From JAKVCB01 sp963578605 (GTDB lineage Bacteria > Planctomycetota > Planctomycetia > Pirellulales > Lacipirellulaceae): a DNA stretch of 64,000 nt. The position numbers and the translations under genes were made by a program. The notes under the pieces are model-generated. The model saw only the letters and a list, made by a program, of their open reading frames with translations, did not search any database and was not told where the DNA came from. This document shows positions 43,809-52,923 of the stretch, in pieces (within the stretch, counting starts at the first letter, position 1; every line of letters starts with the position of its first letter). Where the stretch lies: NCBI GenBank assembly GCA_963578605.1, contig CAUZEA010000013.1:14991-78990 (forward strand), written 5' to 3'.

Positions 43809-44945
43809 GTGCCCCACCCCAGAGAGCTTTTCGATCTCCCCGAAGATGTCGCCTACTTCGACACGGCGTATATGGCTCCACAGCTTCGCGCCGTCTCTGA
43901 AGTCGGGCGGGCAGCGGTGGCTCGCAAGGAGCAACCGTGGACCATTGGTGTCGACGATTTCTTTGGTCCCACAGAAGAAGCAAGGCGCCTGGTGGCCGGG
44001 ATCCTGGGCTGCTCACCCGACTGCATCGCGCTGGTTCCTTCTGTGAGCTACGGGATGGCTGTGGTATCCAGTTGTTTGCCTCTCGAGGAGGGACAGGAAA
44101 TCGTTGTCGGCGCTAAACAGTTTCCCTCGAACGTCTATCCGTGGCGCGCGGCAGCCAGGCGAAGCGGAGGTCGGGTCGTCACCATTGAGCGGGACGGATC
44201 GGGCGGCTGGACCGAAAACGTGCTCGGCGCGATCGGGTCCAATACGGCGATTGTCGCCCTTCCACACTGCCATTGGACCGACGGGAGCCGATTTGACTTG
44301 GAGTTAATCGGAGACCGCTGTCGCAAAGTGGGGGCGGCTCTGGTACTGGATCTGACCCAATCTCTGGGAGCCATGCCGCTTCGGTTGGAACAGGTTCAGC
44401 CCGACTTCGTGGTTGCCGCGGCCTACAAGTGGCTTTTTGGCCCCTACAGCGTGGCCTTCCTCTATGTGGCCGAGAACTACCATGGCGCTGAACCGTTTGA
44501 GCACAACTGGATCAATCGCCTGGAGAGCGAGGATTTGGCTGACCTCGTCGATTATCGCGACAGTTTTCAGCCGGGAGCGAGGCGGTTCGATGTGGGAGAA
44601 AAGAGCAATTTCGTGCTGATGCCCATGGCAGTCGCGGCACTGCGGCAAATTCAAACCTGGGGGGTGGACCGCATTGCCGCGGACGTTGATCGAATCAATG
44701 CAACAATCGCAACAGGAGCCGAAGCGTTGGGCCTCGTCCCCACGCCTGTCACCAACCGGTCTCCCCACATGCTGGGGATTCAATTTCCAGGTGGGGTTCC
44801 CGAGTCGTTAACGACCATCCTCCGGCAGGAAGAGATTTACGCCTCGGTCCGAGGTGACTCGCTGCGGCTCTCTTTTCATCTCCACCTGAGGGATCGCGAT
44901 GTAGAACGACTGCTTGAGACTCTGGCCCAGGCATTGAAGTCTTGA
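43809..44945 (+). CDS. Class-V aminotransferase-fold PLP protein
   Basis: 378 residues related to cysteine desulfurases and isopenicillin N epimerase. ALVPSVSYGMAVVSSCLPL is the cofactor-phosphate region, ALVLDLTQSLGAMPLRLE holds the pyridine-contacting Asp and FVVAAAYKWLFGPYSVAFLY the PLP lysine. The desulfurase active-site cysteine loop near the C-terminus is not evident (EIYASVRGDSLRLSFHLHL), so a selenocysteine-lyase or epimerase-like role is as likely. No Fe-S assembly genes are adjacent. The gene ends in a strong hairpin shared with amt. Confidence 0.8.
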   Translation: MPHPRELFDLPEDVAYFDTAYMAPQLRAVSEVGRAAVARKEQPWTIGVDDFFGPTEEARRLVAGILGCSPDCIALVPSVSYGMAVVSSCLPLEEGQEIVVGAKQFPSNVYPWRAAARRSGGRVVTIERDGSGGWTENVLGAIGSNTAIVALPHCHWTDGSRFDLELIGDRCRKVGAALVLDLTQSLGAMPLRLEQVQPDFVVAAAYKWLFGPYSVAFLYVAENYHGAEPFEHNWINRLESEDLADLVDYRDSFQPGARRFDVGEKSNFVLMPMAVAALRQIQTWGVDRIAADVDRINATIATGAEALGLVPTPVTNRSPHMLGIQFPGGVPESLTTILRQEEIYASVRGDSLRLSFHLHLRDRDVERLLETLAQALKS

Positions 44946-44998
44946 CTGGCACCGGGGGCTCTGATCGGCTGGTCGTGTTGCTGAGAGCCAAAGAAAAA

Positions 44999-45037
44999 GG
45001 GCAGCCCGTTGTGGCTGAGAGCCACAACGAGCTGCCC
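44999..45037. terminator. Intrinsic terminator between class-V aminotransferase and amt
   Basis: An 18-bp stem with one mismatch, GGGCAGCCCGTTGTGGCT paired with AGCCACAACGAGCTGCCC around a GAG loop. On the minus strand the hairpin is followed by CTTTTTCTTT, so it is a good intrinsic terminator for amt; it also lies 54 bp after the plus-strand gene and may serve both. Confidence 0.85.
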
Positions 45038-45110
45038 ATCTGAGTTCCATTCATTTCGGGTCAAGACCCAATCAGGGTTCTTGTCCCAGGATCTTAGGCA
45101 ACCCCGGATC

Positions 45111-46568
45111 TTAGGCAACACTGTCGGGGGCGTACGCCTCCATACCCATTTCGCTCAAGTCCAAGCCCTGCTGTTCTTCTTCGGGTGAGACCCGAATACC
45201 GCCAAACGCTTTGAGAATGCTCCAAAAAATCAGGCTACCAAACAACGTGAGGGCCCCGACGGCGATCACACCGATAAACTGGTGACCCAGTTGCTTGGCC
45301 CCGCCTCCGAGAAAAAGACCTGCCAATGGACCGGCGTCACCCGCCGCGTAGCCGAGTGCCGTCGGGTTGGCAAACAGGCCGATCGCCAGGGTACCCCAGA
45401 TGCCGCACACCAGGTGGACCGAAAGTGCTCCGACCGGGTCATCGATCCGAAATCGATCGAACGACATGACGCTCAGCACAACCAGAATGCCAGCAATCAG
45501 ACCGATCAATACCGCACCCACTGGGGTGACCCAGGCACAGGGCGCCGTGATGGCCACCAAGCCTGCCAGCGCTCCGTTGACCGTCATGCTGAAGTCGGGC
45601 TTGCCAAAACAGCACCAGGCGGTGAGTGTAGCTGCCACCAGACCCGCGGAGCACGCCAGATTGGTGGTGACCACGATGTGGGCCACATCGTTGGCCGCCC
45701 CGCCGGCGATGGCCATCGTGCTGCCCGGGTTAAAACCGAACCAGCCCAACCAGAGGATCATGCCACCAAGAAACACCAGGGCCATACTATGGCCAGGGAT
45801 CGCGTTCGGCTTGTTGCCACTATATTTACCCACCCGTGAACCTAAGAGCAGAATGCCGGCCAGTCCGGCCCAGCCTCCCACACTGTGTACGACGGTCGAG
45901 CCTGCAAAGTCCCAGAAACCTAGCGAGGCCAACCATCCACCCCCCCAGATCCAGTGCCCGCTGATCGCATAGCTGATGCCGACCAGGTACAGCACAAAGA
46001 TCATGTACGCTCGATAGTGAATTCGCTCAGCCACACACCCCGAGACGATCGTGGCGGCCGTGGCGGCAAAGGCGAGCTGGAAGAAGAACTTGGCGTAGAG
46101 CGGTATATCGGTCCAAGCGATCGAGCTATAGACCCCTGAATATCCCTCGCCGTCGAGTGCGGGACTGTTGTCGGCACCCGCTAAAAACCAGCCAGTTTGG
46201 CCCATGAAACTGTTGCCATCGGCGAACATGATGCCAAAACCGACGGCCCAAAAAATGAGCGAGGAGATGCCAAAAACCACGAAGTTTTTGCCCAGGATGT
46301 TGACCGCGTTCTTCGCGCGACAGAATCCGGCTTCCAGGCAACCAAAACCGGCATTCATGAAGAACACCAAAAATCCGGCGACCAACACCCACAACGTATT
46401 GAGGGCCATGTCGGTGGTAATTTCGGGAGCCGTTGCCGCTGCCTCTTGTTCGGGTTCCACCATCGGGCCGGCACCGCCGCCGGTCTCTTGTCCCCAGACG
46501 GTCACGGACACAAGGACCAACAATCCTGTCAGAAACAACAACCCTATGTTGCGAGTCAACCTGTCCAT
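45111..46568 (-). CDS. amt: Ammonium transporter
   Basis: 485 residues from the ATG at 46568 (MDRLTRNIGLLFLTGLLVLV), supported by GGGGAGA before it and a signal peptide ending near VWGQ. A ~30-residue Glu/Ala linker precedes eleven helices. The pore histidine pair is visible in GSTVVHSVGGWAGL and GALSVHLVCGIWGTL, and FMNAGFGCLEAGFCRAKN is the Amt signature. It imports ammonium as ammonia plus proton. No glnK gene accompanies it. The C-terminal tail GLDLSEMGMEAYAPDS fits the regulatory tail of Amt/AmtB. Confidence 0.93.
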   Translation of the reverse strand: MDRLTRNIGLLFLTGLLVLVSVTVWGQETGGGAGPMVEPEQEAAATAPEITTDMALNTLWVLVAGFLVFFMNAGFGCLEAGFCRAKNAVNILGKNFVVFGISSLIFWAVGFGIMFADGNSFMGQTGWFLAGADNSPALDGEGYSGVYSSIAWTDIPLYAKFFFQLAFAATAATIVSGCVAERIHYRAYMIFVLYLVGISYAISGHWIWGGGWLASLGFWDFAGSTVVHSVGGWAGLAGILLLGSRVGKYSGNKPNAIPGHSMALVFLGGMILWLGWFGFNPGSTMAIAGGAANDVAHIVVTTNLACSAGLVAATLTAWCCFGKPDFSMTVNGALAGLVAITAPCAWVTPVGAVLIGLIAGILVVLSVMSFDRFRIDDPVGALSVHLVCGIWGTLAIGLFANPTALGYAAGDAGPLAGLFLGGGAKQLGHQFIGVIAVGALTLFGSLIFWSILKAFGGIRVSPEEEQQGLDLSEMGMEAYAPDSVA

Positions 46569-47330
46569 AGAAAATTCTCCCCTACGATTTTGTGTTACCG
46601 GAAACCACCCCCATGTTGATGGGGATTGTAATACTACCACCACGTGAACCGCCCAGTCGATTGACCAGTTTGACCAAGGGATACGCCTTCCTTAGCCCCA
46701 CAAAATAACGGCCATGACCCATGGGAGTCAACAAGGTCTCAGCTAAAAAAATGCTTGAACTTTTCGCGGTTGGTCGGGGCTTTTGGCACACTACGGGCCC
46801 CTCAGTGACCTGATCGGATAACCGCCGCGGGAGAAGTTACTGAGCCAGTGACTTTGAGTTGTCTACGATACTGGCTGCATTATTGAATATGTGGGGCGGC
46901 TCAAGCCATTTTGAGCGGTGATCGAGGAAAACTCCCCCTATCGCTGGTCATGCGATCTACTGACCGAGGAAGGACAGGTTTTGCTGACTCACCCGTCCAA
47001 GCTACGATTGATGGTCCAGCGACACAGCCCCAGGCGGCAAACAGGGCTGAATTGCTTCGGGTGCCGGAGACGCGTACCCCAGCGAGCTGTGCGGATGTGC
47101 GGTGTTATAATGCCGTCGCCAACGCTCGATAAGTACCGTAGCCTCCAGCAACGTATCGAACTATTCCCGCACTCAACAACTCATCAGGCGGCTTGCCCCA
47201 GCACTATCTTTCTTTCCGTGGGCGAGAGCACAGCAGCTGACTGGGCGTCTGTGGCTGTTGTCGCGGCGCTTGATAAAAGCCAGAAACCCCTTAAACTACG
47301 CGGTTTCTCATTAACACAACGAGATAGGCG
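46569..47330. other. Intergenic region upstream of amt and the formamidase gene
   Basis: 762 bp between divergent genes. Open frames on the plus strand around 46911-47559 run partly into the formamidase in another frame and show no protein-like pattern. Nitrogen-responsive promoters might be expected here but I cannot point to a defined site. Confidence 0.5.
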
Positions 47331-48215
47331 ATGCACAAGTTACCACTCGGGCCCTTGCATTACGAGTTCAGCCGATACAACGAACTTCGTTTACGCATTA
47401 CACCGGGCGACTCGGTGCAAGTCGAGACGGAGGACGCCTTTTCGGGGCAGATTCGAACGAACCAGGACCGCCGCGACAAAACCAGCCAACCTTACAGCAA
47501 TCCCCAGGCCGGTCCGATTTGGGTCGAGGGTGCCCAGCCGGGGGATACGTTGGCCGTGATGATCGACTCTATCGAGCCGAGTATTGGACAATGTGCGACA
47601 CGCACCAGTGATCCCAAAAGACTTCTTGAATGGTTGGGAGACGATTGCCCACATGGTACACACGTTTGTCCGATCCGTGACGGGCAAATCTACTGGTCGG
47701 ACGAGATTACCATCCCCTACACTCCCATGTTCGGTTGCATCGGTACCGCTCCCGACATGGGGGTGCCGACGACGGGGCCGGCGGGTCCTCATGGGGGGAA
47801 CATGGACATCATTGAAACCTGTCCGGGAAACATCGTATACCTTCCAGTGTTTATCGAAGGTGCCTACCTGTATCTGGGTGACGTACATGCTGCGATGGGA
47901 CACGGCGAGTTAACGGCCAGCGGACTCGAAATGCCCGCGATTTCAACGATTACGGTGAACCTGATCAAGAACCAGCAGATTTCCTCACCGCGCATTGAGG
48001 CGCCCCACGAGATCATAGCCATTGCCACCGGGGCCCCGGTGGAGCGGTCGATTGCGCAAGCCTACGCGCTACTGATCCTGTGGATGGAAGCACAATACGG
48101 CTGGAATCGCTGGAAGGCTTACGACCTGTTGACGCACGTCGGCCAGATTACGATCGGTTATTACGATGGTGGTGCTGTCGGGGCGAAGGTCGCCAAGAAA
48201 TATCTGGATGTCTGA
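47331..48215 (+). CDS. Acetamidase/formamidase family protein
   Basis: 294 residues. Family motifs are PIWVEGAQPGDTLAVMIDSI, GPAGPHGGNMDI and YLYLGDVHAAMGHGELTASG, the metal-binding His and acidic residues of the FmdA/AmdA beta-fold. GAGATAGG precedes the ATG. It would hydrolyse formamide, acetamide or a related short amide to ammonia and acid in the cytoplasm. The gene is 34 bp upstream of an enolase-superfamily gene and divergent from an ammonium transporter, consistent with nitrogen scavenging (inference). Confidence 0.85.
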   Translation: MHKLPLGPLHYEFSRYNELRLRITPGDSVQVETEDAFSGQIRTNQDRRDKTSQPYSNPQAGPIWVEGAQPGDTLAVMIDSIEPSIGQCATRTSDPKRLLEWLGDDCPHGTHVCPIRDGQIYWSDEITIPYTPMFGCIGTAPDMGVPTTGPAGPHGGNMDIIETCPGNIVYLPVFIEGAYLYLGDVHAAMGHGELTASGLEMPAISTITVNLIKNQQISSPRIEAPHEIIAIATGAPVERSIAQAYALLILWMEAQYGWNRWKAYDLLTHVGQITIGYYDGGAVGAKVAKKYLDV

Positions 48216-48249
48216 TGATTACCAATCGCAATCATTGAGCGGATTTGCA

Positions 48250-49428
48250 ATGAAAATCACCGGAGTCCGCACTCAACTTTACGAATACGAATTCACGCGT
48301 TTGCTGGGTGATGCCAACTCGCCGAGTGGACGGCGCAAGGCCTGTGAACTGGCTGTGATGCTTGACACCGACGAGGGACTGACCGGAGTCTCCATCGGCA
48401 GTCCAGGCGCTCAGTCACATGTACATGCACTGTCGGAATTGTTAGTGGGCAAGGACCCGCGGGGGGTGCGTGGACTCTGGAAACGCATGGTAGACACGGT
48501 TTTTAAAGGCGGAAATGAAGGTGCCGCGAACGATGCGATCGGCGTTCTCGATGTGGCCCTGTGGGATCTGAAGGCCAAGGGCAACAACGAGCCGCTGTGG
48601 AAGACACTGGGAGCATCGACCCGCCACGTCAACATCTATGCCAGTGGGATTGAAACGCCGTTGAGCGATACGGAATTACAGTCTTTTTACGAAGAAATGG
48701 CGCAGCAGGGGGTGTCTGCGGGAAAACTCAAAGTCGGTTTGGATCGAGACTCCGATCTCCGCCGCATTGGAATCATGCACGATGCCCTGGCCAAGTCGGG
48801 AAGGACCCCGACGCTGATGATTGATGCCAATGAATATTGGTCTACCAAGCAGGCCGTACGCCACGTTCGTCACTTCGAGGAACATTATGACCTGGCTTGG
48901 GTGGAGGAACCGGTGCGACGTTGGGACTACCGTGGTTTACGCGCGGTTGGCCAGCATGTCCGGGCGGCGATTGCCACAGGCGAAAACTTGAACGACATCA
49001 GCAATTTTATGCCCCTGGTGGACAACCAGGCGGTGGATATCGTGCAAATCGGTTGTGGTACAAGCGGTATCACCGGAGCTATGCAGGTTGCTCATTTGGC
49101 GTACGCGTTTGAACTTCCCGTAGCGATGATGAATTGCCCCGGTAACTTCATGGCTCACCTGGCGGCTTGTCTTCCCAACCATCTGATGCTGGAGTTTGTA
49201 GGGGCAGGTCGGGAGGTGGTCTTCGAATACGACAACAAGATCGAAGCCGGCTGGCTGGTCCTGGGGGACTCGCCGGGACTGGGGATCGTGTTTGACGACG
49301 AGAAGTTGTCGGACTTCGCCGTGGAACGTCCTTCGCCCGGTGCTGGTCCCAGTCCCTTTGGCCGTCGGCGTGGCGCCGGACTTTACGAAGTGGGACCGGA
49401 TGAACCCGCGGAGCTTTCGTCAGAGTAG
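48250..49428 (+). CDS. Enolase superfamily enzyme (mandelate racemase/muconate lactonizing group)
   Basis: 392 residues from the ATG at 48250 (MKITGVRTQLYEYEFTRLLG), chosen to avoid overlap with the formamidase. The capping domain is followed by the barrel signatures GKLKVGLDRD (KxK), LMIDANEYW, AWVEEPVRRWD and IATGENLNDI, which give the Asp-Glu-Glu magnesium ligands. The last barrel strands (DIVQIGCGTSGITGAMQ) fit the group. Typical reactions are dehydration of sugar acids or racemisation. It is translated with a formamidase, an unusual partner; a joint role in breaking down a nitrogenous compound is possible. Confidence 0.85.
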   Translation: MKITGVRTQLYEYEFTRLLGDANSPSGRRKACELAVMLDTDEGLTGVSIGSPGAQSHVHALSELLVGKDPRGVRGLWKRMVDTVFKGGNEGAANDAIGVLDVALWDLKAKGNNEPLWKTLGASTRHVNIYASGIETPLSDTELQSFYEEMAQQGVSAGKLKVGLDRDSDLRRIGIMHDALAKSGRTPTLMIDANEYWSTKQAVRHVRHFEEHYDLAWVEEPVRRWDYRGLRAVGQHVRAAIATGENLNDISNFMPLVDNQAVDIVQIGCGTSGITGAMQVAHLAYAFELPVAMMNCPGNFMAHLAACLPNHLMLEFVGAGREVVFEYDNKIEAGWLVLGDSPGLGIVFDDEKLSDFAVERPSPGAGPSPFGRRRGAGLYEVGPDEPAELSSE

Positions 49429-49604
49429 AAATGACAGCGCGACAAGCTGAAATACTGCTGAAGGAACAGAGTGCTCCATACTGGCTTTAGCGAGTACCGC
49501 GATGTCATCGCCAGCATTATCGCTCAGGTGATGGAGTCGTTGGAAGGCCGCAGGTCACTGAGCCCTGTTAGCCACGATACCGATTGGATTCCTCCCGGTT
49601 GGGT

Positions 49605-49868
49605 TCAGTCGATCATCGCCAGCCACACTCCGCAGCCCCCAATACCAATTCCCACTAGCATCGCACCCATCACTGTTCGCTCGGCGGATGTGCCCAACAA
49701 CAGTGCTGACAAAATACCAACAAGGGCAAGGCCCGTGCATACACTCCCAATGGCGATTGCCCCTTTGCCCTTGATCCGCCGTTTCGCACTGAGACGAAGG
49801 CCTTTCTTTGTAAACCCCGTAACCCCCACTTCAAAAACAATGAGACTCAGAATGAACAGCCAACCCAT
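49605..49868 (-). CDS. Small two- or three-helix membrane protein
   Basis: 87 residues from MGWLFILSLIVFEVGVTGFT. It has three hydrophobic stretches (residues ~1-18, ~38-60, ~66-84) and a basic loop LRLSAKRRIKGKG between the first two. A second ATG five codons earlier is possible. Nothing in the sequence indicates a function. It stands alone. Confidence 0.5.
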   Translation of the reverse strand: MGWLFILSLIVFEVGVTGFTKKGLRLSAKRRIKGKGAIAIGSVCTGLALVGILSALLLGTSAERTVMGAMLVGIGIGGCGVWLAMID

Positions 49869-49883
49869 TTCACTCTCCCACAA

Positions 49884-50241
49884 GTGAGGAGACTCCCAAC
49901 GAACCGGCAGCTCACATTGCGAATGACGACGGGTGCCAGTCGCGAGCCGTGAGGCATGCTTCGGTGTCTAACGGCCTGAGCTAACCGCGTGGCGTACCGG
50001 CCCAGGGACACGCGGAATGACCAAAGTACGTGGCGACCAGTGTAACGATTGAATTGGCGGAAATAAAGCCACGTCAGCTTCAGCGACCTGTCAGCCCGGC
50101 TACGCAGCGACGTTGCAGAAATCGTGCGACTCGTCGACGAGTCCTGTTCGCGAGCTATGTCGCCACGAACGGATTCCCGCCAGCCGGTTTTCACCGAGGA
50201 CGCGATGCAATTTCGCCCAGGTTGCGGCTACCTAATGCTTG
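49884..50241. other. Intergenic region, no gene supported
   Basis: 358 bp between the small membrane protein and the DUF1559 pseudogene. No repeat, hairpin or credible reading frame was found. Confidence 0.45.
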
Positions 50242-51262
50242 TCAAATGTGGACTCCAATACTGTCACCCACGAACTCGACATGCCCATCGCAGAACAGGG
50301 CATGGACTCCGCCTGGATGTCGGCTGCGAGCAGCCACGTTGAGCGAAAGCCGATCCCACCAATGGTTGCTGCGGATGCTGTGTGGCAATCCTCCCCGACA
50401 GTCTACACCCGAGTCGTTGGGAGCGCGGATGTGGTTGTACATCGAGTGTCCCGGCGCAGCGTAGAGCCAGCGACTGCCCCGCGTCTGGTTGAGCCGTATC
50501 CCCGGCTGCAGGCATTGACCCTGGTAATTGGTAAGTTCCGGGCCGTTTGAAGAATTGTCATTTCCCGCAGTCAACACAAAGCCGTTGGTCGGGCTGACGC
50601 CGTCCCACGTGTTGGGTCCACCTTCGGACTTGATCGTCTCGCTAATGCAAACTGTTTTGCTGGATCCGTCTATGATGTCAGCAAAACGGACTTTTGAGTT
50701 TTCAAAGAAGACACCGGTAACCGGGACTCGTCCCGGGTTGCGGGGCGACAGCGGAAAGGTGGTGCCAGTGTTCAACGGATAGTTGTGAACAGCACTGTCC
50801 ACAACTATGCCATTGGAAGTGTGGGATTGGAGAATCTTAAATGAATCACTGGGACACAGGAAGATAAGTAATCGTCTGACCAAGAACCAATCCGTTTTGG
50901 CCAAGGTCTTCAGGGTTTGCATCAAAATTGATCAGGTCAAAGAGTGTCTCTGCGTCAAGGTAAGGAAGCAAAAAAGCATATGCCGAAAAGCAACGTCCCT
51001 GGCCATCGACCATTGTTCGCACACGGCCCGTTGGGAAGGTGCGATGAGCGGAGTGGTAGTTATTGACCGCCCGGCCGATCTGCTTCAGATGGTTCCGGCA
51101 TTGAGTACGACGGGCTGCTTCGCGAGCCGCTTGAACAGCCGGCAGCAAGAGAGCAATGAGAATTCCAATGATGGCGATCATCACCAGTAGTTCCACCAGG
51201 GTGAATGCAGCAACGGATTGCCGGAGGTTCCGACCAGCGTCGGGAGATTTAGAGCGTTTCAT
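50242..51262 (-). pseudogene. DUF1559 prepilin-like protein, one frameshift
   Basis: The first frame (51262 down to ~50865) begins with a type IV prepilin-like leader and helix (AAFTLVELLVMIAIIGILIA), then RRTQCRNHLKQIGRAVNNYH, the DUF1559 hallmark. Near 50858-50870 the coding shifts by one base: the first frame ends LGQTITYLPVSQ while the second continues FLCPSDSFKILQSHTSNGIV, matching the expected FLCPSD motif. The second part runs to HALFCDGHVEFVGDSIG, the family's typical end. Joined it gives ~339 residues, normal length. Planctomycetes hold dozens of such genes. The lesion is one missing base, either real or an assembly error. Confidence 0.85.
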
Positions 51263-51377
51263 GGTCTAAACTATTATGTGGCTTGAACTTTCTGATATAG
51301 CAAGGAAACGACCAACTATACAGGAAGTTACCACGAATAGAACCGGTTCACCGATTTGAGAATTTAGCCGTGGATTT

Positions 51378-51572
51378 CTAGTGTACTGCTTTCCAGCGCC
51401 ACGCAGGCGATTCCTGGTAGGTGAAGGCAACCGAATCGGCAGGTTCCAGGCGGAACGTTTGTCCTGAGGTCAGGCCGGCACGAAACGTTTGAGAATTTCC
51501 CCCCGCGTCAGCGATGGTCCACTCGCTAACCTCACCCGCAGCAAGAATAAAGATGTCGACCGGATAACTGGA
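51378..51572 (-). other. In-frame C-terminal extension beyond the TGA of the beta-helix gene
   Basis: Immediately after the TGA at 51573-51575 the same frame stays open for 64 codons and reads like protein: SSYPVDIFILAAGEVSEWTI, then NSQTFRAGLTSGQTFRLEPA and SPAWRWKAVH, ending in TAG (51378-51380). Its pattern resembles C-terminal beta domains of planctomycete exported proteins. Replacing TGA by a tryptophan codon would give a continuous 478-codon gene. Confidence 0.65.
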
Positions 51573-52814
51573 TCAATTCACCAGGGTCTTACCAGAACCA
51601 GGAAAGGGTGGCGTGCTAACGGCAAAGCCAGCGGGCCTGCTTAAAATTATGCGATTGGTAGGGGTCGTGGCATTGTTGGTAATACCGTTGGGGAGATTCA
51701 ATGCGCGGATGGTATTGTCTTTGGCAGAAGCCTCAAAAATGACATCTGTACCGGGGGGTCGTTTCCTGCCATAAAACGATAGAGTGAACTGGTTGTTTTG
51801 GGCAAAAATCTGCGCGCCCGTCGTACCCTCGTAAATTTCCGAATCTTCCAGTACTTCAAACCGTTTGGTTACCGGGTCCAGGTACAATCCTACGGGGGCA
51901 TAGACCGACATTTGAAACCGGTTGTGGGTGATGTTTTTCGATTTCAAATCCCCTACCTGAAGACATATACATGGTGCCACAGCGTGATACTGATTGTTGT
52001 ACATCACTTCAATCGAATTATTGATAATGCCTCGGGTACCGGTCAGGAAAACCGCCCTCTTGCCCGTGTTCGTCTCCTCAGCAAAAAATCGACCGTTGAG
52101 GATAGGCCCCTCTTCAGCGCTCAACATGACTCCCGTTCCTCTGGAGCAGATGGCCGAAAACTCAAACTCGCTTGACTCAACAACCGATATGTCATCCGGT
52201 CCCGGCGTTTGGGGAGCGATACGAACGCCAACACCGCTGGAAGCGGAAACGATAAGTCCTAGCTTGTAATGGCAGTTCATTTGGCTGTCGATCACCACGG
52301 CATCACCAGTCTCCCGGGAGTAATTTAAGATGTAATGGCCCCCGTCCATCCGGAAATCCTGGTTCCATGGTATCTTCAGAGTTTCCTGCAGTTCATAAAC
52401 CCCACCGCAGTCAGGTTTGCCTTTGTAAACGCCGCAGCGACCTCCCCAGACATAAACATCCCGATGATGCTTGTGGGCGTAGTCCAACGCCTCTTGAATA
52501 CCACCAGTCTTCGTGCCGGGTGTTTTGGGTCCAAAGTCCCCTCCGTCCTCTGGCCCACCGAGTGTGACATACACATACGGTTTCGGCCCTTCTTTGGAAG
52601 TCGAGGGTTGCTTGTGCTCTGCCAGGGCAGATGGTTGCAACCAGCAAAAGATCCGGTTGCCTGGGGCCACTAGGATCGTTGCCGCCAGGGCAAACCATAG
52701 AGCCTTTAGAGTAACTGGGCGACAGATTTGGAACACGTGAGTTTTCTCCTGCTCGTTAAAGCCTGGTTTGAGATGGCTCGGTCTGGCCGGCGGTGAATGT
52801 GCCAGGATTCGCAA
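51573..52814 (-). CDS. Exported parallel beta-helix (pectate-lyase-like) protein, ending at an in-frame TGA
   Basis: 413 residues to the TGA. After ~35 residues a hydrophobic export segment (VTLKALWFALAATILVAPGN) precedes YVYVTLGGPEDGGDFGPKTP and GGIQEALDYAHKHHRDVYVW, the typical start of a right-handed beta-helix (pectate lyase 3 type). Repeating rungs follow (ILNYSRETGDAVVIDSQMN, GIINNSIEVMYNNQYHAVA, ITHNRFQMSVYAPVGLYLD). Such proteins bind or cleave polysaccharides. The frame continues past the stop for 64 codons (51378-51572), so the gene is either truncated by a point mutation or read through. The true start may lie downstream of 52814. Confidence 0.7.
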   Translation of the reverse strand: MRILAHSPPARPSHLKPGFNEQEKTHVFQICRPVTLKALWFALAATILVAPGNRIFCWLQPSALAEHKQPSTSKEGPKPYVYVTLGGPEDGGDFGPKTPGTKTGGIQEALDYAHKHHRDVYVWGGRCGVYKGKPDCGGVYELQETLKIPWNQDFRMDGGHYILNYSRETGDAVVIDSQMNCHYKLGLIVSASSGVGVRIAPQTPGPDDISVVESSEFEFSAICSRGTGVMLSAEEGPILNGRFFAEETNTGKRAVFLTGTRGIINNSIEVMYNNQYHAVAPCICLQVGDLKSKNITHNRFQMSVYAPVGLYLDPVTKRFEVLEDSEIYEGTTGAQIFAQNNQFTLSFYGRKRPPGTDVIFEASAKDNTIRALNLPNGITNNATTPTNRIILSRPAGFAVSTPPFPGSGKTLVN

Positions 52815-52923
52815 TCAAGATGTTGCAAACTAGGTTGTAAAGTCGGAAAACCGTCAAGTCTTGGCTTGTCCGACGTCAAATGGTGCCTGCTTGAGGTTCG
52901 CCAGATTAAGGGGGATGGTTATT

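Noticed and set aside
43624..44016. Minus-strand frames through the 14-bp repeat, encoding alternating YWARSTGRVLLGAF
   Set aside because: The apparent peptide repeat is produced by the tandem DNA repeat being open in several frames; no start context or homologous pattern.
46918..47559. Plus-strand frame upstream of and overlapping the formamidase gene
   Set aside because: It overlaps the formamidase in a different frame, and its translation lacks recognisable features.
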